A stretch of DNA of 64,000 nt from Bugulina stolonifera (taxonomy: Eukaryota; Bryozoa; Gymnolaemata; Cheilostomatida; Bugulidae), in the NCBI GenBank assembly GCA_935421135.1, contig OW285191.1:9847700-9911699 (forward strand), read 5' to 3'. The position numbers and the translations under genes were made by a program. Positions 12,001 through 23,200 of this stretch are shown here, one piece after another (position 1 is the first letter of the stretch; every line of letters begins with the position of its first letter). The notes beneath the pieces were generated by a model. It saw only the letters and a program-made list of their open reading frames with translations. It was not told the DNA's origin and ran no database searches.

Positions 12001-14258
12001 ATGCTTCTTCCATCAGTAACTCTCTTACTAATGGAGACATTTCCATCTCTACTTCTTCTCTTACAACTACTACTATTACTACTACTCCTTCTACTACTTC
12101 TTTTCCTCCACTCTTTTCTTCACATTCACCCTCTCATTCTCCTGAAAGATCTGTAAAGTCTGGGGTGTGCTCTTCACAATTTCCTCTCCCTTCTCACCAT
12201 CATTTTGATTCAGATGCTTCTTCCATCAGTAACTCTCTTACTAATGGAGACATTACCACCTCTACTTCTTCTCTTACAACTACTACTATTACTACTACCA
12301 TTACTACCACTCCTTCTACTGCTTCTTTTCCCCCACTCTTTTCTTCACATTCACCCTCTCATTCTCCTGAAAGATTTGATGATACAGTTACCACTGTTTC
12401 GATACCTACTTCTACTCCCACCTCTTCACCTGCTCCACTCTTTTTCTTAGATTCACCCTCTTTTTCTCTTGGAAGGTCTAATAATACAATTACTAGTCTT
12501 TCAATACCTACTTTTATTACTACTTCTACTACTACCACTTCTTCCTTTTCTTTAGCTTCACCCTCTCTTTCTTTTGGAAGAGAGCTACTTAGCTCGCAAT
12601 CTCCTTCTTGTTCGTCTGAACTCAATCTTAATACCCCCACCACTATTACCCCCATAGAAGAGGAGACTGTCAGTGAACTAGTTGATCGAAGCAGACTCCC
12701 CCATCTTTTTTCTCTGGAGCAGTTGAGTATTACCGCTCTGCCATTTTTCATCTCAAGAAGAATGGGTATCACAGAGAGGTAATAGCACAAGCTGAAGCTT
12801 ACCTTCGAGTCAGTGAAGAAAAGCTCTAATCATCTTTTCTTTTTTCTCCCACTCTCTTTCTCCCACTCTCTCTCTCTGTAGTGTCTCATTCCCTCTGCAT
12901 TTACTTTTATGTGATATCAAATCAGTGAGGATTTTTTTAAATTATTTTTTAAATTATTATATAATGGTATTCTAACACTTATACACATCCTTTTATACAT
13001 TCTATTGCTACTTTTGTAAAAAGTTTGTTTAATGTATTATATGTGCTGACTTAACACATGCACACAGCTGTCTCTTGCTATAATAGCTATGACATACTCC
13101 TTTACATATGTGTCTTTTATTCTTTCAATTGTGTTTAAATCATATTATAATGATATTTCAACATGTGTACACAATCTCTATTTATTCTATTGCTACTATT
13201 GTGAAAAGTTTATTTAATGTATTATATATGCTGCCCTTAACACATGTACACAGACTTTTCTTGCTAACAATAGCTATGACATACTCCTTTACATATGTAG
13301 CTTTTTTTATTCATTCTATTGCTAGTGTTGTAAAAAGTGTATTTAATGTATTACATAATGCTGACTTAACACATACACTCAATCTTTTATTTATTCTATT
13401 GCTACTATTGTAAAAAGTTTATTTAATATATTACATAATGCTGACTTAACACATGCACACAACCTTTTATTTATTCTATTGCTACTATTGTGAAAATTTT
13501 ATCTAATGTATAATATACACTGTCTTAACACATGCACACAGACTTCCTTGCTAATAACAGATATGACATACTCTTTTAAATATGTGTCTTTTATTCTTTC
13601 AATTGTGTTTTAACACGTGTACACAATCTTTTATTCATTCTATTGTCACCATTGTGAAAAGTTTATTTAATGCATTATATATATATATGCTGACTTAACA
13701 CATGCACACGGTTCTTTGTTGTCAATACAATGTATATTATAGAAACAACCCTTCTTCCCATCAGTATATTTATAGCCGAGACTTTACACATTTCTTTATT
13801 AACAATGCAATGCACATCATAAACCAAGCCTTCCGTAGTACTTCTTCTTATCGCTGAAACCAAGCCTTCCGTAGTACTTCTTCTTATCGCTAATGAGAGT
13901 TATAGGCGAAGAAGCGCAGCCGAATTCGCTCGTTTAGATCACAAGCTTTTCGAGTGGAGGGCTCGGGAGAAGCGGCGGGCCGCTGCCTAGTCGCTTGGCC
14001 CGGTGGATACGGGGCACCGGCGTCGCCTCCACGTGTACGGTCGGCGCCGCACGCAACGTGGGCGGACGCGGCTTGACCGCCTCAAACGATTGGTCGTTCG
14101 GGTGAGTGGGGGTTGCGGGGGGGAGGGTGGGCGGCGGTGGAGGAGGGGTGGCGGTGATGACGGTGATGGCGGCGGCGGCGGCGGCGGTGGTGGTGGTGGT
14201 GGTGGCGGCGGCGGCGGCGGTGGCGGTGGTGGTGGTGGCGGCGGTGGTGGTGGTGGCG

Positions 14259-14289
<31 letters not shown>

Positions 14290-17230
14290 TGGTGAGGGCG
14301 GTGGTGGTGGCGGCGGCGGCGGCGGTGGTGAGGGCGGCGGTGGCGGCGGTGGCGACGGCGGTGGCGCGGACGGGACGAGGGCGGTGGCGGGGAGGAGTGG
14401 GAGGTGGGGGAGGGGGAGGGGAGGAGGGTGGGAAGGAGGAAGGGAAGGGGTCGTGGCCGGGTTCGGGGTCAAGTGTGCAAATGTTTTTTCGACCAATCAG
14501 AAGGGGGGATTTTGGGGTGACCTTGGCAAGGTCGTGTGCAAAATTTTTGTGCTCTTCTGTGATTGGTTGAAATCGGAAATACCGGCTTGTGATTGGTTGA
14601 AAACAGGGGTCAATGAGTGCGTGTCTGTCTAGAAGTGCACTGACTATACTACTAACATATTATTGTTATGCCTTATATAATTTCATGTCTTGTAGCTCTA
14701 CAAACAGCTTTTGATGAGAAGTCTCTGTTCCCAAAGTTTATTCTCGACTATGAGAATGAAATGAAGAAGAGCCAGCAGCCAGCCACTACTAATGCCAGTG
14801 TGAGTATATCAAGTACTGTGGTACATGTGTAATGTTATCACTACTGAACCAGTCTATGAATATCATCTATAATTAGATGTCAGCTGAGGTTACAGACCCT
14901 GTATCTCAGTTCGTTCCCCAGCATCCTTGTCCGACACTCAATATAATACGCATTGTTTTTTAAAAATGCAATATCAGGTATTGTAATTAGGGTTATGTTA
15001 TTAAAATTTATGTAATGCAATATTAATAGAGTTCTGCTCATGTCTTCAAGTTCAAATAATATTTTTCTGGTATTGAAATTTGTAACAGAGTTCGTGGAAA
15101 GTTGCAAAATTGATTAGTCAATGCATTCCCTTATGCTGAGCATCATTTAAGTGTTTCCTGGTTTTAATAAAAACAGCATAATAGGTTTATTTTTATCAGT
15201 GAATTTACATTTATATATTTTAATTTAAATGTGGTACTGACAGAAAGCTGTGCATGGCATATTAAGAAGGTTGAACCACAAGTAACAGGTGACAGCAAGT
15301 GCTAGGGCACCTGGTCATAAGTTGAACACCGTACTGTCATGTCATGCAGTAGTACTCTTTTATTATTTTATTATTGTGGGCACTTACTGCATGTTTTATC
15401 TCATGCACAATTCACTTTTGGTAGATACTAATTTAATACCCTATTTTAGCACATGCTTCTTTGTTGTTGTTCTTTTCTTATTGGCTGATCTGATCACCAA
15501 AATCTCAAGCAATATTATTTATGCCTACCAGTTGCAGCGTACATGTCCCAAGCCTACAGGAATCCACGTAACTGGAATTGGTTAAGCTACTGTACATGTA
15601 TATGTCTACCCAAACTACATGCACATTTGCCATGAATATCCTTTACCCTCTTTGTTTATGAATAGTTTAAACTCAAATCTAGATTTATGTCTCACATCAG
15701 AAATTTTGTATGTTTTCTGCAGGTTATTTACCAAAATTGGTTTTTGCATTAGAATCATAGATTTGGTTCGTTTTCAAGAGAATTGTGTCTAGAGAGAGGA
15801 TAACTCTCTCCACATTATAGGCAATAATTTATCAATTGGCCTGCTAGCTAACAATACATAACACAATATATGACTCCTAGAATATTGTTATATATAACTT
15901 TTATTATTGCAGATTCATTAAAAGTAAGCACTTTTGCATGCAAAATAATACGTACTTGTAGTTCTGCATTGTGTCTGTTTATCACCAATTTAGACCACAC
16001 TCCAACTACTACCTTCCACCTCCTTCTAGTCATCCACTACCCCTTCCATTCACATTGTACCTCTTCTAAAAGTATTTCCTCTCCTTTTATCTACAATTAA
16101 ATTTCATTAATGTGACTCTGTCTTAATCTTGAGATAAATGCTATTTGTAATTTTGCCATCATTTGTGGTAAATGCTCATCGGATGTACATGCATGTTTCC
16201 CACTACTATTTAGCAGAATGTGTCATCTACCGCTCCCATAATAACTACAGTATATACTTTATATTGTTGCCATGCTATGCATACCTTACCATCAGGCTTT
16301 TACAAACATGTTATAAGATGACATGAATATACGTCATGTTATCTACTATATTATACACCATGTAGATTACGCTAAGTTGCATGTCATTCTTTGCCTAACA
16401 GGCCTTCCGCAGACTTACACTCAATGTCATAAAAATGAAATCATTGGATCAGGTGAAATATTTCACTTTCAAAAGTCACTTCCTGTTGGTAGATATTAGT
16501 CTTTGTTTCCTTCTAAATAGACTCAGCTCATGTTTGTTCATATCTTACCTAACTGTGTTTTGTAAGGGTATTCTGTGGAGCCAATGTGTAAATATGTTAC
16601 ACTAGCTGATTAGACAATAGACTTTCTACCCCAAGAAAGCTTCCTGTTTTACTCAAATAAAATATACTGTATAATAATGCATAGACCTACATAGTACATA
16701 CCGTACAAGTTGTATTACTGTATTATAATGTATAGACCTACAATGTACATAGTTGTATTACCGTATTATAATGCATAGGCCTACATAGTTTTATTACTCA
16801 CTACTTGAACACTGCCAGAGTGAATTATTCTGACTCATTGTATTGCACTGTTCCTGTTTATCTGCACTTCCTGTAAATTAATTTTGGAGAACTTCCTGTT
16901 TGATTTTGACTTTTGAGTGCCTTTTTAATCTGATAATTTTCTACCTTTAGTTTTGGTAACGAGTGCCCTGTTTCAGTTTGCTAAATAGAACTAGCTTTAT
17001 TAGCCTACAAAATTAGTGTAATTAAAGATTTCTGTTGTGATTCTTATAAATACAAAAAATCTTACTTTTCACTTGACAAATATTCACTTTCTGGTAACTG
17101 ACTGTCTTTATTATAGAAACGTGGAAGTATGGCGCCCACCAGGCAGACATCCGGCCGTAGAACTCAGTCTAAACAAACTGCCAAGCTGAATAAGACTTCT
17201 TCCTCTGTGAGAACAGCTGTAGCAGAATAG
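74..17230 (+). CDS. WD-repeat protein, WDR49/WDR64-like, 3' part of gene
   Basis: Partial at the 5' side. Exons read directly with GT-AG borders and continuous phase: about 74-349, 574-714, 1225-1350, 1656-1744, probably 2224-2235, 3428-3554, 3662-3915, 14696-14799, possibly 16402-16452, and 17117-17230 (TAG stop at 17228). The first exons encode beta-propeller blades (LISCGGNGWVRFWN, FLVTADVDGQLRSWLI, IVSASSDMCVVLSDIKG) followed by GTFGQEHHWKIEPF. Next come an acidic stretch, a basic QRKQKRERKQ patch and a short Ser/Thr/Lys-rich tail. The blade set followed by the 'GQE-HWKIE' segment resembles WDR49/WDR64/EFCAB8 proteins, which are often expressed in ciliated cells; the family is a recognition from memory, not a search result. 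An AATAAA lies at 17270-17275. The intron 3916-14695 is swollen to 10.8 kb by a mobile element. The exon that follows still joins in phase, so the gene may remain functional if that intron is spliced. Confidence 0.75.
484..605 (+). repeat. Triplicated start of a WD-gene exon
   Basis: The beginning of the exon at 574 (TGTAATCATGGCTGTTGAC) has two degenerate copies just upstream in the intron, near 484-512 and 519-557. Only the third copy is preceded by a good acceptor (TTTATTCTAG). This is seen directly. It looks like local tandem duplication of an intron-exon boundary. Confidence 0.6.
2224..2235 (+). other. Candidate 12-nt microexon of the WD-repeat gene
   Basis: GCCGAAGAGGAA is bordered by an acceptor (CTTGTAG) and a donor (GTATGT). 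It fits phase 0 on both sides and would insert A-E-E-E just before the acidic exon starting SDDED. Its composition matches its neighbour, but a 12-nt match with splice borders can arise by chance. Confidence 0.4.
3916..5101. other. Intron sequence upstream of the inserted element
   Basis: No exon, RNA gene or repeat family is recognised here. The sequence is ordinary AT-rich intron DNA that ends at the 6-bp target duplication. Confidence 0.6.
5102..5107. repeat. Left target site duplication AACATA
   Basis: Identical to 14654-14659 and directly adjacent to the first base of the left terminal inverted repeat. A 6-bp duplication is the length made by Polinton/Maverick integration. Confidence 0.9.
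5108..6341 (+). repeat. Left long terminal inverted repeat
   Basis: It reads in three zones. An outer zone (5108-5290) has CCAAT motifs at 5165-5169 and 5195-5199, exactly 30 bp apart, and an inverted one at 5264-5268. A GC-rich zone (about 5290-5660) is made of CCT- and CCG/CCA-type triplets. An inner AT-rich zone (about 5830-6341) has degenerate tandem units, each with AATAAA hexamers in the inward direction. It pairs with 13383-14653. The left copy has a few more bases of CCT repeat and lacks a short duplication present on the right. Confidence 0.9.
6358..7809 (-). CDS. I-kappa-B-like ankyrin-repeat protein carried by the element
   Basis: Five exons with GT-AG borders and continuous phase: 7532-7809, 7181-7383, 6810-7069, 6556-6714, 6358-6462. 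They predict 334 residues, typical of I-kappa-B proteins. The first ATG (7809) follows a TATATAAAG about 90 bp upstream. The N terminus starts ESGYGSS, close to the phospho-degron DSGxxS recognised by beta-TrCP in I-kappa-B/Cactus, with Glu for Asp. Ankyrin units lie at about residues 125-160 (QTLLHLTVQ), 161-185 (GDTPLHIAARLG), 205-235 (HDGRSVVHLIVE), 250-282 (YAPSHIAIENEDYECLHTCL) and a partial one to about 305. The chain ends in acidic SDEDE. Unit spacing, the longer loop before the third unit and the acidic tail all recall I-kappa-B. Binding to Rel/NF-kappa-B is inferred, not shown. It could instead be an ordinary ankyrin protein. The frame is intact, so function looks preserved. Confidence 0.75.
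7895..7934 (-). promoter_or_regulatory. Core promoter of the ankyrin gene
   Basis: On the minus strand a TATATAAAG (7895-7903) is preceded by AGCCAATC (CCAAT box near 7929-7934) and followed about 90 bp later by the ATG. The minisatellite begins just upstream. Confidence 0.55.
7951..8950. repeat. Minisatellite between two divergent promoters, ACATCG-based
   Basis: About 1 kb built from the hexamer ACATCG. Most of it is a unit of roughly 30 bp, read as CACATCGAATCACATC followed by GGGGGAGGTCGAAAA, interspersed with shorter ACATCGGGA and ACATCGGTTT-type variants. From about 8845 to 8940 it collapses to a 10-bp tandem, ACATCGGGTT. It fills nearly the whole space between the promoters of the two element genes. 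The long open frames through it on both strands come from the repeat and are not genes. Confidence 0.9.
8986..9123 (+). promoter_or_regulatory. Promoter and leader of the plus-strand element gene
   Basis: CTGATTGG (inverted CCAAT) at about 8985-8992 precedes CATAAAAGC, a TATA-like sequence near 9010-9018. About 110 bp of leader follow before the ATG at 9124. The ATTGG motif mirrors the one at the other side of the minisatellite. Confidence 0.45.
9124..12782 (+). CDS. Unrecognised basic, Cys/His and Ser/Thr-rich protein of the element
   Basis: Proposed exons: an ATG alone at 9124-9126, directly followed by GTGAGT; 10576-10713; 11278-11356; 11470-12782 (TAA). All join in phase and give about 510 residues. 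A second ATG followed by GTGAGT at 10275 could serve as an alternative first exon. The N terminus is Lys/Arg-rich (KYQRKKYIRKIKTSKK), like a nuclear signal. It is followed by an acidic segment (ELGEEEIALFEQCGG) and then a conserved-looking block with FYVFVSDETKRR, CFLCNK, repeated His and KPCHRH that may bind zinc. The C-terminal half is Ser/Thr/Pro-rich and contains an in-frame direct repeat of 213 bp (71 codons; copies from 11941 and 12154). I do not recognise a family. It is not a Polinton integrase, polymerase, protease or capsid. A nuclear regulator or an element-specific DNA-binding protein are both possible. The 3' end is uncertain because another frame looks coding. Confidence 0.6.
9138..9784 (+). 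repeat. Direct tandem duplication (about 333 bp) in the first intron
   Basis: The segment beginning TATTTTAATATGTATTTTA occurs at 9138 and again at 9471. The copies stay alignable to CATCCTAGC at about 9784. They differ at scattered positions, so the duplication is not very recent. Confidence 0.8.
9838..10080 (+). repeat. Three 80-bp tandem units in the first intron
   Basis: CTAAAAAGATTAACTG recurs at 9878, 9958 and (variant) 10038, an exact 80-bp period with shared flanks such as AAAGTGATTTATTACACTAC. Confidence 0.75.
12683..12829 (+). other. Second coding-like frame at the 3' end of the element gene
   Basis: A frame different from the main one is open from about 12683 to a TAA at 12827-12829. 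It reads like real protein (VEYYRSAIFHLKKNGYHREV, then AQAEAYLRVSEEKL). It begins close to a good acceptor, a pyrimidine tract ending GGAGCAG at 12721. The natural product may therefore splice out part of the Ser/Thr-rich segment and finish in this frame, or the genomic copy may carry a frameshift. I could not identify the matching donor with confidence. Confidence 0.45.
12995..13680 (+). repeat. Degenerate tandem repeats at the inner edge of the right inverted repeat
   Basis: Units containing ATTCTATTGCTACTATTGT, AAAAAGTTTATTTAATGTA and CTGACTTAACACATGCACAC recur many times. The part before about 13383 has no counterpart in the left repeat, so the right side carries extra copies. Confidence 0.7.
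13383..14653 (-). repeat. Right long terminal inverted repeat
   Basis: Reverse complement of 5108-6341. The outer zone has the same CCAAT motifs and the middle is the G-rich complement of the triplet zone (about 14100-14440). A short tandem duplication containing CCGTAGTACTTCTTCTTATC (about 13843-13893) is found only on this side. Confidence 0.9.
14654..14659. repeat. Right target site duplication AACATA
   Basis: Perfect copy of 5102-5107, immediately after the last base of the right inverted repeat. Confidence 0.9.
14800..17116 (+). other. WD-gene intron with one candidate extra exon
   Basis: Mostly unremarkable AT-rich DNA. At 16402-16452 a 51-nt segment lies between TTTGCCTAACAG and GTGAAAT, keeps phase 0 with both neighbours and encodes AFRRLTLNVIKMKSLDQ. 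It may be a real exon. Confidence 0.45.
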
Positions 17231-17275
17231 AAGCACTTAGCATTAATCTAGAACCAGGACAACACAGAAAATAAA

Positions 17276-20200
17276 TTAGACTTTATATTAAATTTTCTTC
17301 CTCAAGAGTTGCTATTTATTCTTTTAGCCTGCATATATTTGCTTTGAAATCACAATCCATCCAGTATTTATTTTGTCTTTCATCTAAAATGAGAGACAGT
17401 TTGTTATAGATTGTTAAAATTTAGCCTGATTGCCGTGCTAGTAAAATAATTTTATTTTACACACTTTTATCTTATTTATTATGGAACTATATACATAAAT
17501 ACAAGCTATCCAGAATTTTATATAACAGTTTTTGAAGTTCATTCTCCACTGATATTTTTATATTTCAATTTTCTTATATAAGCCTACAATGTATTTTACA
17601 CAATATAATTGTGTTTCATATTTGTCTAAATATTGGTACGAGAAAATAATTTATTTTACTAAATTAAGTTATAAGTTCTTTGATGTACATTGTATGTTTA
17701 GAAATAAAATATTCTTCACTTAAAAATTGGTATGACGTATGTGTGATATGTACCAACAGTTGCTGACAAAATTTGGTATGAAATATGTTGGAAAAATTTA
17801 ACTAGCACCCAAATTAAATGGTTATTTGATTTTTTACTCCAAAACTAATTCTTCTAACAGCATGTCTTTTCCCTTTTTTCTGCCAGAAAGTTACCTGCAG
17901 TTACTTGCACTTTTGTTTGGTGAAAATCAAACTAATATTTGCTCTTATCCAACATATCCAAACATCACTTTTCCTTCAAATTTTACTATGCTCTTCATAC
18001 ATAATAGTTATGTTATGATTGAAGAGAGGTGGACACCTGCTCACACTTAGCATTTAATTAAAGTTGTCTTCTCTCTACTTATGTTTTGGTGCCACCCATG
18101 CATAAAAGGCTTATTATAATACCAAAATGGGTGTTAGTTACAAAATACTTCACTCTCTCAATAGCAAAATATTATATGCCTATAATTTTATTACAATTTT
18201 AGAGGACTTGTGTAACTTTATTTAAACATGTGCCAATGAACTGAAATTGTTGGGAATGAACAGGCAACACAGTGAAATTATATCCTGCCACTATTGTTTG
18301 TCCATAATAAAACTGCATAAAGGTTAAAAAGTGCAGCATGGTTTAAGTCACCTGGTATTATTTACCCGGCAACCTGGGGTGTTTTCTAGAAAACTTCTAA
18401 TGTTTTAGCTACCAGCTAAATGTCACCTGTGTAAGAGAGTAGGTAACTTGTTATCCACATATAAATTATATGTCTAACTAACCTTTGTCCCTATTTGATG
18501 ATAAGTATACACCTCACGAACCTACAGGTGGTAGCCTACTTAAGGAGAGAACCCTGGATTGTTATAGGTACAAATGAGTAACTGAGCCCAAAGAAAGAGC
18601 AGCAACCAAAAGTCAAGTTGAGCTGAAGAAACCCCCTGAAGGCGGAGTCACAATTTAGCAATATGGTTAGTTGCTAGCTGTAACCTGTTTTGTGCCCTTA
18701 ATGTTTGGTTTAATTCAAACCATGTGTAGCATAATATTTATTATGTATCGGACCACATACATGTTACACATAATGAACTATACAGACCATGTACATGCAT
18801 GTACATGGTCCGGCATACCTACATTTTGTCTGTATACAAAGATAGAAAGTGTAACAAGTAAGGTATATTGTTACACATGCACAATTTACATTTCTAGTGT
18901 ACAAGAATACTGAAATTGTCGTATTGCTGCACTTGATAGCATTGTGTTGACCTGCGCTAGCCTTGGAAAAGCTGAATAGGATATCTTTTGACCTAAAAAC
19001 TCTGATCTGAATGCCATCATCATCAATAATATATCTAAATTTAATTCTATTATTGGCCAATAGATCTTCAAATATATTATCTATTATTACATTAGAATAG
19101 AATTCTTTGCTAACTGAAAGTTTATGCCAATTGTGTCAGGTCTCTATGACATCACAGTATAAGATAGTCGTGTAACTGGGAGTGGCAGTGTTAGTTTACA
19201 CGCTACTAGTACTGCGAAACAGGACTCATGGTTTTTGAACATCAGTCAAAGAGAGCTCAATTTTCCTTAAACTTGATCCTAAATAGCTGATAGCAATTAC
19301 ACTTTTTTGCTTCGTAACAAAATAGAACTAGGTACATATGTGACACAGCTTATTGATTGAAGTGTTAAATTTGTTTCTAAAATTAGAAAATATCAACCAC
19401 TGGTGGGAGGGATTCTGCTGCTGGAGGAGATAGTATTTTGTATCATGAAATATTGCACAATTAGAGGAGCTACAACAGTAGCTCAAGCAACCATTTAATG
19501 CTATTAACACTGTTTAGTGTTGAGTGGATTAGCCATTTAGTGTCACAAATTGTTATTTACCACATGGGACAAAGACAGAATCCTCAAATTCATCTGTATA
19601 GCTTTCTGTGAAATAGATGGGTAGCCCAAATCAATTTCCCAACAGCATAATTGAATCTCACTCTATGAAAAGTGCACAATACTGCAGCTAATGGGCCACT
19701 AACTGACACCATCACAATTGAGCTATGACTATATTGTTATCTTCGTCAATTGCTTCTTTGGCCTGCTGTGTAGCTGGGTTGCATGCATGTATATTATCAG
19801 TACATGTACAAGGGTGCGTAAGTATAAGGTGGCAATGCCTGTGAGTTATATTTGATCTTCCAACTTTTGTTTGAGCAAACAAAAATATGCCAAGGCCGCT
19901 GTGATTTTGCTTTGCTAATGCTACTAAAGCTGTATCACAGTAGGTGAAACTAAGCAAGCCAGACCTTGTGTATTTGAGGCTGTGTGCTAAAAATAGAAAG
20001 TTGCATAACAGTAGTAGAGATATTATGTAATTTTGTTATCCACATGTCACAGCACATGTACACCATATTTTAGTTTAATTTTGTACAATAATAGATAATA
20101 TTATGATATCAGCTCATCATCATTAACTGAAAACCAATAAAATACTAATTAGTCTGCAATATTATTCCTGCCAATATAATCATAAACAGACTAAACTTCA

Positions 20201-23200
20201 TTGTATTTTTGTTACATAATACACGTAAAGGGTAAAATACAATCCTTAGATCCTAGTGGTATTTTTCATCTGTTGGATTGTGCAAGTGTGCAGTAGTTCA
20301 AATAATAATAATATTTACAAAAATTGATGTATTTTTATTTTTCAATTAAAGACACAACAACTAGAACTGACAAGGTCTGACTGGATTGAAAACTTCCTAT
20401 ATAATACACCGTTGAAATTCCAAAAAATCTAATATCTACAACTCATGAAAGTGGTTGTTTTGAAACAGTGAAAGATCTATTGGCATTGATTTCTTTAGCT
20501 ACACTTCAATGACATTGTAGTTCTATATTCAATAGCGTACCACATTTATAGTGTTACTACATCATAGATGCACACTCGATAGGCGCAGGTGGGGAAGTAC
20601 TACTATGGTATGAAGTATGAAGAGGAGAAACAGTCTAGTAAAGATGACTGCCTCCACAGCCTGGCCTCATGGACAATGGCAATTGATAGCCATACACATA
20701 CACACATATACTGTATATACAATGCATATACATTCAAGCGTTTATCCTTGTTATTCACTAGTGTATCTACATGTACATGACTTGTATCGTCTAATAATTA
20801 TCATCTGTTATTATAAACTTTCCTCCAAAACCCAACCTCAGGCTATACTCTGCGTCTAGTGTAAACACGACTTAGGTCTCTTCAAGCCCAACAACCGAGG
20901 GCCTACCTTACTTTCTCTGTTACATACACATTCTTGTATCACTTCAGCTTTGAGTCTGATTTAATAAAGGCAAGATGACTTTGTGTTATGAGCGTGACTA
21001 CTATAACTTCTTCCTACTGCCACCAGCTTGCATTGAGACCTTTAACAGTATCTGATATTATATTAGTTATTCTTACGAACAATATCACTTTCTCTCTCTG
21101 AGAACTGTAATAATCCTCTTGGAAGATCATGCTCAGCATGAGCTGACCTCTTTAGATACTACAGTAATAGCCTAGTATGGTCATCTACAAGTATTTGATT
21201 TACCTTTCTACCTGCAGAAATTTGAATAATTCTGTTAGCTCCTTGCATTCACCATTCAGGGTACACTACAGGAAACTGAAAATACCCCTATAGGGTAGTT
21301 CAGGGAGAAACACTGATGGTAACACTATGTATTATGGTGAGATGTATTCTAGAGGCGCATTCTGGGACAAAACGACTTCTGTTTAGAAAGTTCGAATCAG
21401 GAGATTCAATCCCAAATTGCACATCCGGGTGTCAGCTACAAATAGACCTACACAAGCCAAGAGTACATGATTGTATAATAACATTAGAACAAAAAATAAA
21501 ACTCAATGGCAAGCTAAGAATGAATTTCCTTTTCCTTTGCAAAAAATGATATTCAGCAAAAAACTATATTGTACTATTAATATCTTCAACGACATCGAGG
21601 TAAGGAGCTTCTATAAAAACAGTCACGGGCGGACATGTGAATAAAGGGTTGGCCGGATTGTATCAGCACGTTTTGCGCCGAATTACCCGCCTCATCACGT
21701 AAAGACGGCCGTGTTTCGTCATTGTTGTATAAGTATTTATAGAATGCACCCACAAATGACCTATATTGGTGTTATCTGAGACACCCAGAATAATCTATTG
21801 TATTGGTAACAAAAAGATATTCGTAAACGGTTGTGGAAATATTACTTGGTTGATTTATTTTTTACAATAGCTGCAGGCAGTTGGGCAGTATCCTGTCACC
21901 TGTACAAGTCATGATGACTTACAAATTATTCGGCTATATAATTTTAATCTTGTTTTACACTAGTCCAATATGCACACTATATCATGTGCAGTTTTTATTT
22001 TGACATGAATTAGAATTTATAAATAATAAAGTACTAATTGTACACAAAATTAGAAGATGTATAATGTATGCTACTGTCAATGATTGTTTGTATACATACA
22101 AACAAAAAATCCGAGCGTTGCCAGCTAGTATACATGTTATTTGTACACGTGCGCTTACCATATAGGTGTGGGAGGAATATAGTGCTTATCGGCAGTCACA
22201 TGACCTGATGCCTGAAGATATGAATCATAAATAATTTCTATATTTACTTTCGCTGTGTTAATATTTCACACCACTGGGCTACAAGAGCGTCGATATACAA
22301 TATAGTATGCAAATTAAACATATAAAGTATACTTGAGTTTACTATAGAATGTTTAAATTGCACATGAAATCAATTCTTCGTCAGATAGTATTGCATGATG
22401 TCACCGTCCACCGGATACGTATCCAAGCTAGCAGTACATATTTATATATGCATACATTTAAATATTGTTTTGAATTTGTTGAATATTAAATTTATGCAAA
22501 AATATCCATCTACATGTTGTAGGTGATTCGAGCCTTCTTGTTGTTGCGGTACGGCAATGAACATGGTCATATGGCAATATTTTGCATTGTACAATGTGTA
22601 CCTATAACCTACATACACAGCTGTATTATACACCTATGTACTTTAGATGTGCACGTACAATGTACATGTAGTTCCGTTTGCATAGATTTTTTTCTCTCAC
22701 CATGTTGATCAAATAGTTATTCAAATATTAGGAAAAAATAAATAAAATGTGTCCAGTACTACTTTACATCTCTAAACTATTTACCCACACTAACATTTGC
22801 AAATCATACAAATTGTAGGGTATCTGTAGGGTATCTGTAGGGTACCTGTAGGGTACCTGTATGGTATCTGTAGGGTATCTGTAGGGTATCTGTAGGGTAC
22901 CTGTAGGGTACCTGTAGGGTATCTGTAGGGTATCTGCAGGGTATCTGAATTTATTCTGCTAGGCTAGATGGGTTACATTATGAAGGTCAGCTGTGTTATA
23001 AGAAACCAAGGCAGGTCAACAACAAGCACCATACAGCAACCTTGCAGTGACATTAGACTGCAAGTTGCTGTGAACTTTACCTAATTCTATGACATCACAA
23101 TGACATAATGGCTGCCGATGATTTGCAGATACTTAAATTTAAATTAAATCTCAATGTGGTGTTCCTCAAATTTTGTAGTTTACTTTGAAATTTAATTTTT

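Larger units (their letters stand above)
5108..14653. mobile_element. Polinton/Maverick-like non-autonomous element carrying two genes
   Basis: The boundaries are exact. Both ends begin AGTAGTATAGTCAGTGCAC (the right end in reverse complement), are flanked by a perfect AACATA duplication, and continue as inverted repeats of about 1.23 kb (left) and 1.27 kb (right). AG...CT ends, 6-bp duplications and long repeats containing simple sequence are the published hallmarks of Polintons/Mavericks. I see no protein-primed DNA polymerase B, retroviral-type integrase, FtsK-type ATPase, adenoviral-type protease or capsid gene, and at 9.5 kb it is shorter than the usual 15-20 kb. It is therefore best described as a derivative mobilised in trans, or as an undescribed related family. 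The interior holds two divergent multi-exon genes and a minisatellite. The outer few hundred bases of the two repeats look practically identical, which suggests recent insertion or gene conversion. Confidence 0.85.

Noticed and set aside
12205..12790. Alternative-frame and antisense reading frames over the Ser/Thr-rich exon
   Set aside because: Leu/Pro or Glu/Val-rich shadows of CT-rich coding DNA; no independent signals.
13987..14632. Matching long frames in the right inverted repeat
   Set aside because: Same triplet DNA in reverse complement; not genes.
17826..18050. 74-codon frame with a hydrophobic start
   Set aside because: No conserved motif, promoter or copy elsewhere in the window; composition like the surrounding AT-rich DNA.
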